A stretch of 64,000 nt of DNA from Maricaulis sp034659015 (GTDB taxonomy: Bacteria > Pseudomonadota > Alphaproteobacteria > Caulobacterales > Maricaulaceae): positions 149,503-213,502 of the forward strand of contig JAYEGL010000014.1 in assembly GCA_034659015.1 (NCBI GenBank). The letters are read 5' to 3'. Made by a program: the position numbers and the translations under genes. Below are positions 27,801 through 35,670 of this stretch, piece after piece (positions within the stretch are counted from its first letter, which is position 1; each line of letters opens with the position of its first letter). Below the pieces are notes generated by a model, which ran no database searches, was not told the origin of the DNA, and worked only from the letters and a program-made list of their open reading frames with translations.

Positions 27801-28431
27801 AGGCTGTCTGAAACCGATCGAGCTGATCGTCCCGGAAGGCTGCCTGCTCAATCCGCGTCCGCCCGCCGCCGTGGTGGCGGGCAATGTGGAGACCAGCCAG
27901 CTGGTGGTCGACGCCCTGTTCGGCGCCACGGGGCGGCTGGCGGCTTGCCAGGGCACGATGAATAATCTCACCTTCGGAAACGACCGCCACCAGTATTACG
28001 AGACGATCTGCGGCGGTGCCGGGGCCGGCATCGATGCCGACGGTGCGGGTTTTGCCGGGGAAAGCGCGATCCACACCCACATGACCAATTCGCGCATGAC
28101 CGATCCGGAAGTGCTGGAGCGGCGCTATCCGGTGCGGGTGGACCATCACCGCGTACGATCCGGCTCAGGCGGCACGGGCCGCTGGCCCGGCGGAGACGGC
28201 AGTGTGCGCCGGCTGACCTTCCTGGAACCCATGGAGGTCGCCCTCCTCTCCTCGCGGCGCAAGGAGAACCCGTTCGGCCTCAAGGGCGGCGGCGACGCCC
28301 TGCCCGGCCAGCAGCGGGTGATCCGCGCGGATGGTTCTGTCGAGGACCTGCCCGGCCTGTTCCGGATCGATGCGGAGGCCGGCGACAGTGTGGAGATCGA
28401 AACGCCGGGCGGGGGCGGATACGGCAGCTAA
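24865..28431 (+). CDS. 5-oxoprolinase/hydantoinase, HyuA-HyuB fusion
   Basis: A 1188-residue enzyme of the ATP-dependent oxoprolinase/hydantoinase family. The N-terminal HyuA-like half has the phosphate loop WIDRGGTFTDVIGRAPDG, MGTTVATNALLERKG and the second ATP motif GFDMGGTSTDVSRYDG. The HyuB-like half (from about residue 670) has DPIRLELFNKRFMSVAEQMG, SVNIKERLDFSCAVFD and NAPYDGGTHLPDI. Fused proteins of this size cleave 5-oxo-L-proline to glutamate with ATP, as in eukaryotic OPLAH; related fusions act on other cyclic amides. No partner genes adjoin, so substrate is by family only. Confidence 0.93.
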   Translation: MGDSQWEFWIDRGGTFTDVIGRAPDGRLHALKLLSESPDYPDAATEGVRRLSNGEPVGAVKMGTTVATNALLERKGARTLFLVTKGFADLLVIGDQTRPDIFALDLKRPDPLYDRVVEMDERLDADGETVEPLDEAAARQALETAKAEGMETVAIALMHAYANDIHEARLEEMAREAGFETVIRSSVASPLVKIGPRASTTVLDAYLTPVLRDYVNRVDTGLDGTPLFFMQSSGGLAPAGAFHARDAVLSGPAGGVVGMAKTAKRAGTDKVIGFDMGGTSTDVSRYDGDQYDRVQETVVAGQRLRAPMMAVHTVAAGGGSILTFDGERARVGPDSAGAMPGPAGYGRGGPAAVTDANIVLGRIQPHWFPKVFGENSDAPLNVEASRTALGALAEEMGLASPEEAAEGFLAVAVESMAQAIKQISIGQGVNPSGYALAAFGGAGAQHACRVADALGMISVLIHPYGGLLSALGIGLADIRETRMGAVEKPLDEAFEDARAIADRLDAEAREALAAQGLPADAVRSRGEWRLKVSGSDTSIPVPEGDRDTMERDFRDAHKRLFGFVPEGALIVESVTREAECEPPGSGDWSIDMPATDSASLEAKATAKMFDSGAWRDVPVYALDQFAPGAGKSGPALIMDPNSTIVLDAGWEASRLEDGTLKLQRAAAPDEARGGTELDPIRLELFNKRFMSVAEQMGVALERTAHSVNIKERLDFSCAVFDAKGGLVANAPHMPVHLGSMSASVRAAAEAHPDLGPGDAVAVNAPYDGGTHLPDITIVTPVHDTASHERLFYVASRGHHADVGGIAPGSMPPFSRTIDEEGVQFRNVKVMDNGHFLEADVRDVLASGSHPARRPDQNIADMKAQLAACAKGADELHRLVADNGLDVVKAYMGHVQDNAERAVRRVIDALDDGVHTVRLDDGAEIRVAISVDRERRTAKVDFTGTSPQRDSNFNAPASVARAAVLYVFRCLVGDAIPLNEGCLKPIELIVPEGCLLNPRPPAAVVAGNVETSQLVVDALFGATGRLAACQGTMNNLTFGNDRHQYYETICGGAGAGIDADGAGFAGESAIHTHMTNSRMTDPEVLERRYPVRVDHHRVRSGSGGTGRWPGGDGSVRRLTFLEPMEVALLSSRRKENPFGLKGGGDALPGQQRVIRADGSVEDLPGLFRIDAEAGDSVEIETPGGGGYGS

Positions 28432-28568
28432 CCATTAAACATCGGAAAGATTTGATCCGGGCGCGGCGCCACGCCGTATTCCTTTCCGTCACATGCATGA
28501 GACGACCCCCTCCCGCCGGCGGCGGCCGACGCCGGCGACCTTCCCAGAAGCCTCAAGGGAGCGCACAC

Positions 28569-29093
28569 ATGCGTCTCATCTCGCTCGCCGCCCTGTCCGC
28601 GGCCCTCATCTCCACGCCGGCCCTTGCCGGAGACCTGTCCGCCCCGGCCAAGGCCAAGATCGACCATCATGCCGAAATGCAGGCCGATATCGTCGATACG
28701 GCCGTCGCGGCCGGCCAGTTCGAAACGCTGGTCGCCGCCGTCCAGGCTGCCGGTCTCGTGGACACGCTGAAGTCCGACGGCCCCTTCACCGTCTTCGCTC
28801 CCGTCGACGCGGCCTTCGCAGGCCTGCCCGAGGGCGAGCTGGAGCGTCTGCTCCAGCCGGAAAACCGGCAGGAACTGGCCGGCCTCCTGACCTATCACGT
28901 CGTTCCCGGCGCGATCACGTCCGACCAGCTGACCGGCTCGATCCTGTCGGTTGAAACCGTGGAAGGCTCGACCGTGCTGATCGACGCCACCGACGGCGTG
29001 CACGTGGGCAATGCCCAGGTCATCCAGGCCGACATCGAGACGTCCAACGGCGTCATTCACGTCGTCGACCGGGTGATCATCCCGGCCGGCTAA
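28569..29093 (+). CDS. Secreted fasciclin (FAS1) domain protein
   Basis: A 174-residue exported protein starting MRLISLAALSAALISTPALA, a clear Sec signal peptide with cleavage expected after ALA-G. The mature protein is one FAS1 domain: DIVDTAVAAGQFETLVAAVQ, the H1 box GPFTVFAPVDAAFAGL, LLTYHVVPGAI, and the H2-like SNGVIHVVDRVIIP. FAS1 proteins mediate adhesion or envelope interactions. It converges with the RimK-like gene. The ATG at 28569 follows AAGGGAG; the frame opens further upstream without a signal-like start. Confidence 0.93.
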   Translation: MRLISLAALSAALISTPALAGDLSAPAKAKIDHHAEMQADIVDTAVAAGQFETLVAAVQAAGLVDTLKSDGPFTVFAPVDAAFAGLPEGELERLLQPENRQELAGLLTYHVVPGAITSDQLTGSILSVETVEGSTVLIDATDGVHVGNAQVIQADIETSNGVIHVVDRVIIPAG

Positions 29094-29138
29094 TGCGTGC
29101 TGCCGCTCTCCCGCACAGCCGGGAGGGCGGCGCCCGCC

Positions 29139-30560
29139 CTATTCCGCCGTCTCCGCGGCGGGGCTCTTCCGGGTCCGGCGCTTGGAAATCTGGCGCGGCA
29201 CGACCTGACGCGCATGTCCCTCGACATATTCCACGATCATGCCGGCGACATCCTTGCCGGAGGTCCGCTCCACGCCTTCCAGACCGGGCGATGAATTCAC
29301 CTCCAGCACTTTCGGCCCGCTCGCCGAGCGCAGCATGTCCACGCCGGCGATCGACAGGCCCAGCGCCTTGGCCGCCTGAACCGCCGCGGCGCGCTCGTCC
29401 CTGGTGATACGCACCCGCTTGGCCGAGCCGCCGCGGTGCAGGTTGGAGCGGAACTCGCCGCTTTCCGCCTGGCGCATCATCGAGGCGACCACCTTGCCGC
29501 CCACGACGAAGCAGCGGATGTCGGCGCCGTCGGCCTCCTTGACGAATTCCTGGACGATGAAGTTCGCATCCAGCCCGCGGAAGGCGTCGATCACGGACTC
29601 CGCTGCCTTGCGCGTTTCCGCCAGCACCACGCCGCGCCCCTGGGTGGACTGCAGCAGTTTCACGACCAGCGGCGCACCGCGCACGTGGGAGATCAGGTTG
29701 GCGGTATCCTTCGGCGAATGGGCAAAGGCCGTAACCGGCATCTGGATCCCGGCCCGGGCCAGCACCTGGTGAGCGTAAAGCTTGTCACGCGACGCGCCGA
29801 TCGCCTCGGCAGCGTTGAGGCAATAGGCGCCCATCATCGAGAACTGGCGCAGCACGGCCATGCCGTAGGAGGTCATCGAGGCGCCGATACGCGGGATGAC
29901 GGCGTCGTACTGGGGCAGCGGCTTGCCGTCGTAATAGACCTCCGGGCTGGCCGCATCGATCGCCAGGGTGCAGCGCGCCGTATTGATCATCTCGACCACA
30001 TGGCCGCGCGCCTCGGCGCTGTCCTTGATGCGCTGGGAGGAATAATTGTTCGGCTCGCGCGTCAGGATGGCGATGCGCAGCGGACGCTTCACCGGCCGCC
30101 GCTTGGGAAAGTCCCTGTAGAGATTGTAGTTCAGCTCGCCCTGGCAATAGGACAGCGTCGGGTTGACCATCATGTCCTCGCGGATTGCCTGCCGGCCCAG
30201 CAGCATGCGGTACATCATGGTTTCCCGGTTGGTCAGCGTCAGCTCGACTGGCCATTCGCGCTCGCCGATCCGGACCGGCGTCTCGATCACCCAGCGCAGC
30301 TCCCGCTCGCCGTTCGACGAGGTCACCTCGCGCCGGTCGACGGCGGGGGCGGAACACACGACCTCGATCTCCGGCTTGTCCGGGATGGGGTGAAGGATGA
30401 AGCGGACCTGCGGGTTCTCGAGCGGACCGAAGGGTTCCACCGAGACCGCATGCAGCGCCGACGTCCGCGCCCCGGTATCGACCTTCACCTTGACGGCCGG
30501 AATGTTGAGTTTGGGAAAGGCGGCCCATTCCTCCCAGCCGAGCATGAAGGCGTCATCCAT
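29139..30560 (-). CDS. RimB-RimK-like fusion: aspartic-protease-like domain plus ATP-grasp glutamate ligase
   Basis: A 473-residue two-domain protein. Residues 1-150 form a retropepsin-like domain of the RimB/DUF785 family, with the VDTGARTSALHA active-site-like motif near residue 27 and the LLGRQAI segment. From about residue 160 it is a RimK-type ATP-grasp ligase (RIAILTREPNNYSSQRIKDS, VVKLLQSTQGRGVVLAET, GADIRCFVVGGKVVASM, LEVNSSPGLEGVE). RimK adds glutamates to ribosomal protein S6 or related substrates, and RimB is thought to trim them. Having both in one chain suggests a self-contained modification/removal unit. The basic tail KRRTRKS is unusual. Confidence 0.92.
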   Translation of the reverse strand: MDDAFMLGWEEWAAFPKLNIPAVKVKVDTGARTSALHAVSVEPFGPLENPQVRFILHPIPDKPEIEVVCSAPAVDRREVTSSNGERELRWVIETPVRIGEREWPVELTLTNRETMMYRMLLGRQAIREDMMVNPTLSYCQGELNYNLYRDFPKRRPVKRPLRIAILTREPNNYSSQRIKDSAEARGHVVEMINTARCTLAIDAASPEVYYDGKPLPQYDAVIPRIGASMTSYGMAVLRQFSMMGAYCLNAAEAIGASRDKLYAHQVLARAGIQMPVTAFAHSPKDTANLISHVRGAPLVVKLLQSTQGRGVVLAETRKAAESVIDAFRGLDANFIVQEFVKEADGADIRCFVVGGKVVASMMRQAESGEFRSNLHRGGSAKRVRITRDERAAAVQAAKALGLSIAGVDMLRSASGPKVLEVNSSPGLEGVERTSGKDVAGMIVEYVEGHARQVVPRQISKRRTRKSPAAETAE

Positions 30561-30685
30561 TCGGAAGTCTCCGTAGCGGTTAGCAACCCGTTATAGCACA
30601 ACGGGATATCCGCGCGGGGGGTGACCGCGCAAGCCTGAAGGACGCAAGCCCCGTCCTTGTGATCCCGGCCGCCCGGGCGACCGCG

Positions 30686-31303
30686 TCAGTCGCCCACCCA
30701 GAAGGAGAAGGGCACGCCGGACAGGGTGGCCCCGCCGATTGTGACATCCGCCGTGAACAGGCGCTCCGCACTCATCGCACCGGACGTCCAGGCTGCATAG
30801 GCTTCGGCATTGTATGCGCCCTCGATCCGCACCGCACCCACATCGGGATGGCTGGCGGTGACGGAAATGCCCTGCGGCGAGACGGCCCACCGCTCGATCC
30901 GCGGCGACACGGTCTCGTAAAAGGTTTCCCCGCGATCATTGGTGCCGGCAGGCCGGTCCATGTCGGACAGTACGATCATCAGGCTCTCCTCGAACCCGTC
31001 ATGAGCCGGTTCGGCCTGTACGGCATCCAGGCGGAAGCCGTTGTACACGATATCGTCCGACGGCAGGAAATAGCCCGGAAGAGCGCCGGCCACCGTGTGC
31101 CCCCGGGCCATCTCCCCGGCCTCGGTGCCGGTTTCCGGCGGCGCTAAGGGGTCCTCGGGAATGGTGTCGGCGACCGGAGCCGGATCGGGCTCGACAGCCT
31201 CCAGCAGGTCCTCGACGGACCCGGCATCCGTGCGCGTCAGCCATATTCCGGCACCCAGCGCGACAAGCGCGCCCAGGCTGATCCAGTTCAGTACCGCTTT
31301 CAT
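30686..31303 (-). CDS. Membrane-anchored hypothetical protein
   Basis: A 205-residue protein from the ATG at 31303: MKAVLNWISLGALVALGAGI, a signal anchor, then an acidic proline-rich linker (EAVEPDPAPVADTIPEDPLA) and a beta-rich domain (YFLPSDDIVYNGFRLDAVQA, ISVTASHPDVGAVRIEGAYN, SGVPFSFWVGD). I recognise no family. The layout suggests a periplasmic domain tethered to the inner membrane. It lies downstream of the ArsR-methyltransferase on the same strand with a 69-bp gap. Confidence 0.78.
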   Translation of the reverse strand: MKAVLNWISLGALVALGAGIWLTRTDAGSVEDLLEAVEPDPAPVADTIPEDPLAPPETGTEAGEMARGHTVAGALPGYFLPSDDIVYNGFRLDAVQAEPAHDGFEESLMIVLSDMDRPAGTNDRGETFYETVSPRIERWAVSPQGISVTASHPDVGAVRIEGAYNAEAYAAWTSGAMSAERLFTADVTIGGATLSGVPFSFWVGD

Positions 31304-31372
31304 GCCTGCCCCCTTGCAGCCGGCGGGCAGTCTACAGGTCCGCCGGGGCTGCGAACAGGGCAAAGCGGCCGG

Positions 31373-32311
31373 TCAGCGCTGGCGGGCAACCCAGATTTTC
31401 ATGGTGAGCTGGCCGGACGGCTCTTCCGGATGCAACGCGGCCTGCTCGATCAGTTCCAGGCCGGCCTGCTCGATCCAGCCTTCCATCTCCTCGTCGGAGA
31501 ACCCCAGACGCCGGTGATAGTGATCCTCGCGCAGCGTCTCCAGCTGGTGCGGTTCGAAATCGACGATCAGCAGGTTGCCGCCCGGCTTGAGCACCCGCGC
31601 ACATTCGTCGACCGCCAGCGCCGGATCTTCCAGATAATGCAGAACCTGGTGGACCGTTACGAGATCGGCCACCCCGTTCTCGAAGGGCAGCGCGCCGACA
31701 TCCGCATGACGGACCGAACAATGACGCAGCCCCGCCTTTTCCAGGTTGAGCCGGGCGACATTGAGCATGGAATGGTTGATATCGACGCCGATGCCGCGGT
31801 CGACCCGGTCGGAGAAGAGTTCGAGGATCCGGCCCGTGCCCACGCCGACATCGATCATCAGGCCGAAGGGTCCCTCGCCGGCGAGCTTGCGCATCGCCGC
31901 CTCGACCTCGTGATCGGCGAGATGGAAGGACCGGATACGGTCCCAGTCCCCGGCCACGCTTTCAAAATAGGTCTGGGCGGCCTGGGCTCGCGCCAGCTTG
32001 ATCGACTCCAGCCGCGAGAAGTCCCGGTTCATCACCGGGTCGTCCTCGGGCAGGAGGTCGTGCGCCATCTGGGCCAGACGGCGGCCCCCGCCCGCATCGG
32101 TCAGCCGGTAGAAGACATAGGCGCCCTCGGGCAGACGCTCGGCTAGGCCCGCATCGGTCAGCAGCTTGAGATGGCGCGACACGCGCGGCTGGCTCTGACC
32201 GAGGATCTGGACCAGTTCGGACACGGTCAGCTCGCCCCGCGACAACAGCGCAACAATGCGCAGCCGCGTGGGCTCCGCCAGGGCCTTGAGCTGTGAAACC
32301 AGAGAATCCAT
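31373..32311 (-). CDS. ArsR-family HTH fused to SAM-dependent methyltransferase
   Basis: A 312-residue fusion starting MDSLVSQLKALAEPTRLRIV. Residues 1-95 are an ArsR winged helix (RGELTVSELVQILGQSQPRV, SRHLKLLTDAGLAERLPEGA). The rest is a class I methyltransferase with the SAM loop LMIDVGVGTGRILELFSDRV, ADVGALPFENGVADLVTVHQ, VLHYLEDP and RVLKPGGNLLIVDFEP. Such fusions occur in alphaproteobacteria, often near methionine-cycle genes, but no met gene is next to this one. No metal-binding cysteine pair of the classic ArsR type is seen, so the ligand could be SAM or a methyl substrate. That is inference. Confidence 0.9.
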   Translation of the reverse strand: MDSLVSQLKALAEPTRLRIVALLSRGELTVSELVQILGQSQPRVSRHLKLLTDAGLAERLPEGAYVFYRLTDAGGGRRLAQMAHDLLPEDDPVMNRDFSRLESIKLARAQAAQTYFESVAGDWDRIRSFHLADHEVEAAMRKLAGEGPFGLMIDVGVGTGRILELFSDRVDRGIGVDINHSMLNVARLNLEKAGLRHCSVRHADVGALPFENGVADLVTVHQVLHYLEDPALAVDECARVLKPGGNLLIVDFEPHQLETLREDHYHRRLGFSDEEMEGWIEQAGLELIEQAALHPEEPSGQLTMKIWVARQR

Positions 32312-32408
32312 GAAATCCGAGTCGAAAAATGCGAATGCCCCCTTGCTTTTATCTGCATCCCCACGAAGTTCAAACGGCCCCGTGTAGGTGGGCCATGCGG
32401 AGAGCGCG

Positions 32409-33677
32409 TTGACGAGCAAGGACATCCTCATTGTCGGAGCCGGCCTGGCCGGCGTCAGCGCGGCCTGGGCGCTGCGCCAGCGCGGCCATTCGGTGACCGT
32501 GCTCGACGCCCACGACCAGGCGGCCTGCGGCACGAGTTTCGCCAATGCCGGCGCGCTGACGCCGTCAGAGCCCGAACCCTGGAATGCGCCGGGCGTCCAC
32601 TGGCAGCTGCTCAGATCCCTGCCCGACCCGCATTCGGCCATGAAGCTGCGCCTGAAGCCCTTGCCGGGGCTGATCCCCTGGGGGCTGCGCTTCCTGGCGA
32701 ACTCCACGCGCAAGCGCTACGAGGCCGCCTGCCACGCCAATTTCGCCCTGGCCCGGCATTCGCTGGCCTGCACCCGCACCATCCGCGAAAGCCAGGACAT
32801 TGCCTATGACGGCCGCGAGCGCGGCACGCTGAAAGTCTGCGGTGCGCGCGCGCCTATGGAAGAGCGCATGCGCATGGGCGAATTGCTGAAATCCGAGGGC
32901 CTGCGCCTGGACGTGCTCGACCGCGAGCAGACCGTGGAAAAGGAACCGCTTCTGGCCCCGGTCAAAGACCGGATTGCCGGTTCGATCTTCTATCCGGACG
33001 ACGAGTCGGGCGATGCCTGCGCCTTCACGCGCGGCGTCGCCGCCGCGGCCGAGCGCGCCGGCGTACGCTTCGAATGGAACTCCCCGGTGACCGAACTCGT
33101 CGACCGCGGCGGACGCATCGTCGGCTTGCGCACGACGCGCGAGGAGATCGAGGTGGAACATGTGGTGCTGGCCACCGGCCACATGACCTGGCGTCTGCTG
33201 CAACCGCACGGGCTTCACCTGCCTGTGCGCCCCGTGAAGGGCTATTCGCTGACCCTGGACATGTCCGGGCTCGACACCCGGCCCGGCCTGCCCGTCGTCG
33301 ACGAAAGCCGGCACACGATCGCCACACCCATGGGCGAGCGGCTGCGCATTGCCGGCACGGCCGAGTTCGCCGGGCTCGACCCGACGCTGCGCGAGGAACG
33401 CGTCGACAATCTGCGCCAGCTCCTCAAGGACCTCTATCCGGATATCGCGGAGACGCTGCTGGCCGGCGAACAGACGGCCTGGACCGGCTTCCGGCCGATG
33501 TCCGCCGACGGCCGGGCCTTCATCGGGGAGACCCGCGCCCGGGGTCTCTGGCTGATCACCGGCCACGGCCATCTCGGCTGGACCCAGGCGATGGGCTCGG
33601 GCGATCTCCTGGCCGCCCTGATGAGCGGGGAAACCCCGCCCGTGCCGGCCGAGCCGTTTTCGGCGCGGCGGTTCTGA
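32409..33677 (+). CDS. FAD-dependent amino-acid oxidase/dehydrogenase, DadA-like
   Basis: A 422-residue flavoprotein of the DAO family. The FAD-binding loop is at the N-terminus (DILIVGAGLAGVSAAWALRQ), followed by TSFANAGALTPSEPEPWNAP, the family signature with KGYSLTLDMSG, and the C-terminal GLWLITGHGHLGWTQAMGSG. Such enzymes oxidise D-amino acids with electrons going to the membrane chain; the exact substrate is not decided. The start is uncertain: TTG at 32409 has GGAGAG just upstream, while GTG at 32388 lacks a Shine-Dalgarno. It is divergent from the ArsR-methyltransferase and convergent with the next MarR gene across repeat C. Confidence 0.88.
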   Translation: MTSKDILIVGAGLAGVSAAWALRQRGHSVTVLDAHDQAACGTSFANAGALTPSEPEPWNAPGVHWQLLRSLPDPHSAMKLRLKPLPGLIPWGLRFLANSTRKRYEAACHANFALARHSLACTRTIRESQDIAYDGRERGTLKVCGARAPMEERMRMGELLKSEGLRLDVLDREQTVEKEPLLAPVKDRIAGSIFYPDDESGDACAFTRGVAAAAERAGVRFEWNSPVTELVDRGGRIVGLRTTREEIEVEHVVLATGHMTWRLLQPHGLHLPVRPVKGYSLTLDMSGLDTRPGLPVVDESRHTIATPMGERLRIAGTAEFAGLDPTLREERVDNLRQLLKDLYPDIAETLLAGEQTAWTGFRPMSADGRAFIGETRARGLWLITGHGHLGWTQAMGSGDLLAALMSGETPPVPAEPFSARRF

Positions 33678-33681
33678 GCCC

Positions 33682-33734
33682 AAAAGGGGACAGGTGGAAT
33701 TAACGCGCCGCGTTAATTCCACCTGTCCCCTTTT
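33682..33734. repeat. REP-like palindromic repeat C, possible bidirectional terminator
   Basis: A perfect 26-bp inverted repeat (33682-33707 and 33709-33734) around a single C, with the same AAAAGGGGACAGGTGGAATT core as repeat B. It occupies the gap between the convergent DadA-like and MarR-family genes. A runs on one side and T runs on the other make it terminator-like in both directions. Confidence 0.87.
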
Positions 33735-33744
33735 TGCGCCGCCG

Positions 33745-34242
33745 CTAGATTTTGGCGATCCGCTCGGCGAAGCCCTCGCGGTCCAGCGCCGCGTCCATCG
33801 CACAGGCGAGCTGGAACATGTCGGCGCCGATCTCCTCGAACAGGCCGGCATAGACCGCATTCGCCCGTTCCATGAACGCGGCGATCCGCCCCGCCTGCTC
33901 TTCGCCCCGGGCGGTCAGCCTGAGCGGTTTGCGGCGCGCATCCCCGTCATCCTGACCGCGCTCGACCAGGCCCAGCCCGTCGAGGAGGCGGACGGTCTTG
34001 ATCACTCCCGCATGCGTGACGCCGAGCCGCTGGGCGAGTTCGGTGACGGTCCGGCTGTCGCGCGACAGCAGCATGATCATGGAGAAGGTGCGCACCGGCG
34101 CCTCGATCCCCGCCTCGCGGGCAATCTCAGCCCCCTCCTCCACCAGCCGGTCGACGATCTGGCCGAGCAGGAGACCGACGAATCCGGGCGCCATCTCGCC
34201 ATGAATCAGCGGATCCAGCTTGGAATTTCCGGTGTCTGCCAT
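33745..34242 (-). CDS. MarR-family transcriptional regulator
   Basis: A 165-residue regulator starting MADTGNSKLDPLIHGEMAPG. The winged helix is TVTELAQRLGVTHAGVIKTV followed by RLLDGLGLVERGQDDGDARR and KPLRLTARG. It is divergent from the S41-peptidase gene; a cluster of four GTTAC motifs at 34270-34293 in the shared 76-bp promoter region is its probable operator. A longer frame to 34401 would run through that operator and into the neighbour, so the ATG at 34242 is preferred. Confidence 0.92.
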   Translation of the reverse strand: MADTGNSKLDPLIHGEMAPGFVGLLLGQIVDRLVEEGAEIAREAGIEAPVRTFSMIMLLSRDSRTVTELAQRLGVTHAGVIKTVRLLDGLGLVERGQDDGDARRKPLRLTARGEEQAGRIAAFMERANAVYAGLFEEIGADMFQLACAMDAALDREGFAERIAKI

Positions 34243-34269
34243 GCCTGTTTGCCTCTGCGCAGATAATAC

Positions 34270-34293
34270 GTTACCAGTTACGTTACTGGTTAC
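34270..34293. promoter_or_regulatory. GTTAC repeat cluster, likely MarR operator
   Basis: GTTAC is found at 34270, 34277, 34282 and 34289. The 24-bp block GTTACCAGTTAC / GTTACTGGTTAC is an imperfect palindrome as well as a direct repeat. It lies between the divergent MarR and S41-peptidase genes. Confidence 0.65.
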
Positions 34294-34318
34294 ATACAAA
34301 TACAGCACGGTTGATCCC

Positions 34319-35650
34319 ATGATGAAAGCCCCCTGGCTGCTTGCAGCCTGCCTCGCTTCGACCCTCACCGCTGCCGCATGCGCGACCGAGGACGCGTTCA
34401 CTGCCGACGCAGTGGCTCAGGATGTTGCCGAATGGGAGGACTGGCTCTTTTCCACCCATCCGGACCCGGCCTTCTCCATGGACGTCGACGCGGTCCACGC
34501 CCGTTTCGACGCCATCGCGCAGAACCTCGAGGGCGACTACACCCGGCGCGAGGCCTGGCTCGCCCTCGCGCCGCTCAACCCGATGTTCGGCGACGGTCAC
34601 ATCACCCTGCGCCTGCCGCGAGAGGACTACGACGCCCATCTCGAGGCGGGCGGCGCAGACTTCACCCTGCCGGTCCGGGTCCGCGATGACGGGCTGGTCG
34701 TGGCCGGGACCGTGGCCGCCGGCAGCCGGCTGCAGCCCGGCGAGACCCTCCTCGCCATCAACGGGCTCGATCCGCGCGACCTTGTCGCGCGTGCCCTGGC
34801 CCGGACCAATGGCGACACGATCGGCCTGCGCACCCATCTCGTGGAGACCCGGTTCCCGCAATATCTCTGGGCGCTGACCGGCGGCGCCGACGCCTGGACC
34901 GTGACCGTGCAGGCCCCGGACGGGCGCACGCGCCAGGTCGAGCTCGACCCGGCCGTCGACCGGCCCCGCGCCGAAACCGAGAACTGGTCGCTGGACTTCC
35001 GGGGCGAGGATGCCGCCGTACTCACGCTGAACACCTTCATTCCGCCGCTGGAAGACCCGTTCAAGGCCTTCATCGACCAGGCCTTCGCCGAGTTCGCCGC
35101 ACGCGGCACGGAGATCCTGGTGATCGATATCAGCGAGAACGGCGGCGGCGCCCACATGCTGTCCGACCACCTGCTCGCCTATCTGACCGACCAGCGTCAC
35201 ACGCCGCTCTCGGCTGTCACGGCGCGGGTCGTCGAGGCGAACCAGGCGCTGATCCCTGACGCCGAGATCGGCGACGTGGTCTCCATGCCCTACGCGCAAT
35301 GGGTCGAACCGCCGGCCGATCTGCCCAACCGCTATCACGGCCGCACCGCCTTCCTCGTCGGCGCGGGCACCTATTCCCAGGCCATCGTGCTGGCCGCCAC
35401 GGTGCAGGATTTCGATATCGCCCCGGTGGCCGGCCCGGGCACGGAAGGCCGCGCCAATTCGACCGGGCAGGTTCAGCTGCACCGGCTGGCGAATACCGGC
35501 CTGGAAGCGGCGGCGCCGATCTACATCTTCATCCGCGCCTCCGGCGACCGCTCCAGCGCGCCCGTCGTGCCGGACATTCCGCTCCGGGGATCGCGCGAAG
35601 AGCAGATCGAGGCGCTGATCGATCACATGGAACGGACCCGGTCCGACTGA
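34319..35650 (+). CDS. Exported S41-family (C-terminal processing) peptidase-like protein
   Basis: A 443-residue exported protein beginning MMKAPWLLAACLASTLTAAA; the signal ends ...ACATEDA, possibly a lipobox (AAAC). A PDZ-like stretch (AAGSRLQPGETLLAINGLDP) is followed by the S41 core: VIDISENGGGAHMLSDHLLA and GAGTYSQAIVLAATVQDF, where the Ser in TYSQA is the likely nucleophile. The protein is expected to cleave or bind peptides in the periplasm. Two adjacent ATG codons (34319, 34322) are equivalent starts. It is controlled in all likelihood by the divergent MarR repressor. Confidence 0.88.
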   Translation: MMKAPWLLAACLASTLTAAACATEDAFTADAVAQDVAEWEDWLFSTHPDPAFSMDVDAVHARFDAIAQNLEGDYTRREAWLALAPLNPMFGDGHITLRLPREDYDAHLEAGGADFTLPVRVRDDGLVVAGTVAAGSRLQPGETLLAINGLDPRDLVARALARTNGDTIGLRTHLVETRFPQYLWALTGGADAWTVTVQAPDGRTRQVELDPAVDRPRAETENWSLDFRGEDAAVLTLNTFIPPLEDPFKAFIDQAFAEFAARGTEILVIDISENGGGAHMLSDHLLAYLTDQRHTPLSAVTARVVEANQALIPDAEIGDVVSMPYAQWVEPPADLPNRYHGRTAFLVGAGTYSQAIVLAATVQDFDIAPVAGPGTEGRANSTGQVQLHRLANTGLEAAAPIYIFIRASGDRSSAPVVPDIPLRGSREEQIEALIDHMERTRSD

Positions 35651-35670
35651 CCGGACCCGTTGGCCCGGGG

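Noticed and set aside
24745..28149. 1134-aa minus-strand frame opposite the oxoprolinase
   Set aside because: Shadow frame with arginine/glycine/histidine-rich composition and no recognisable motif.
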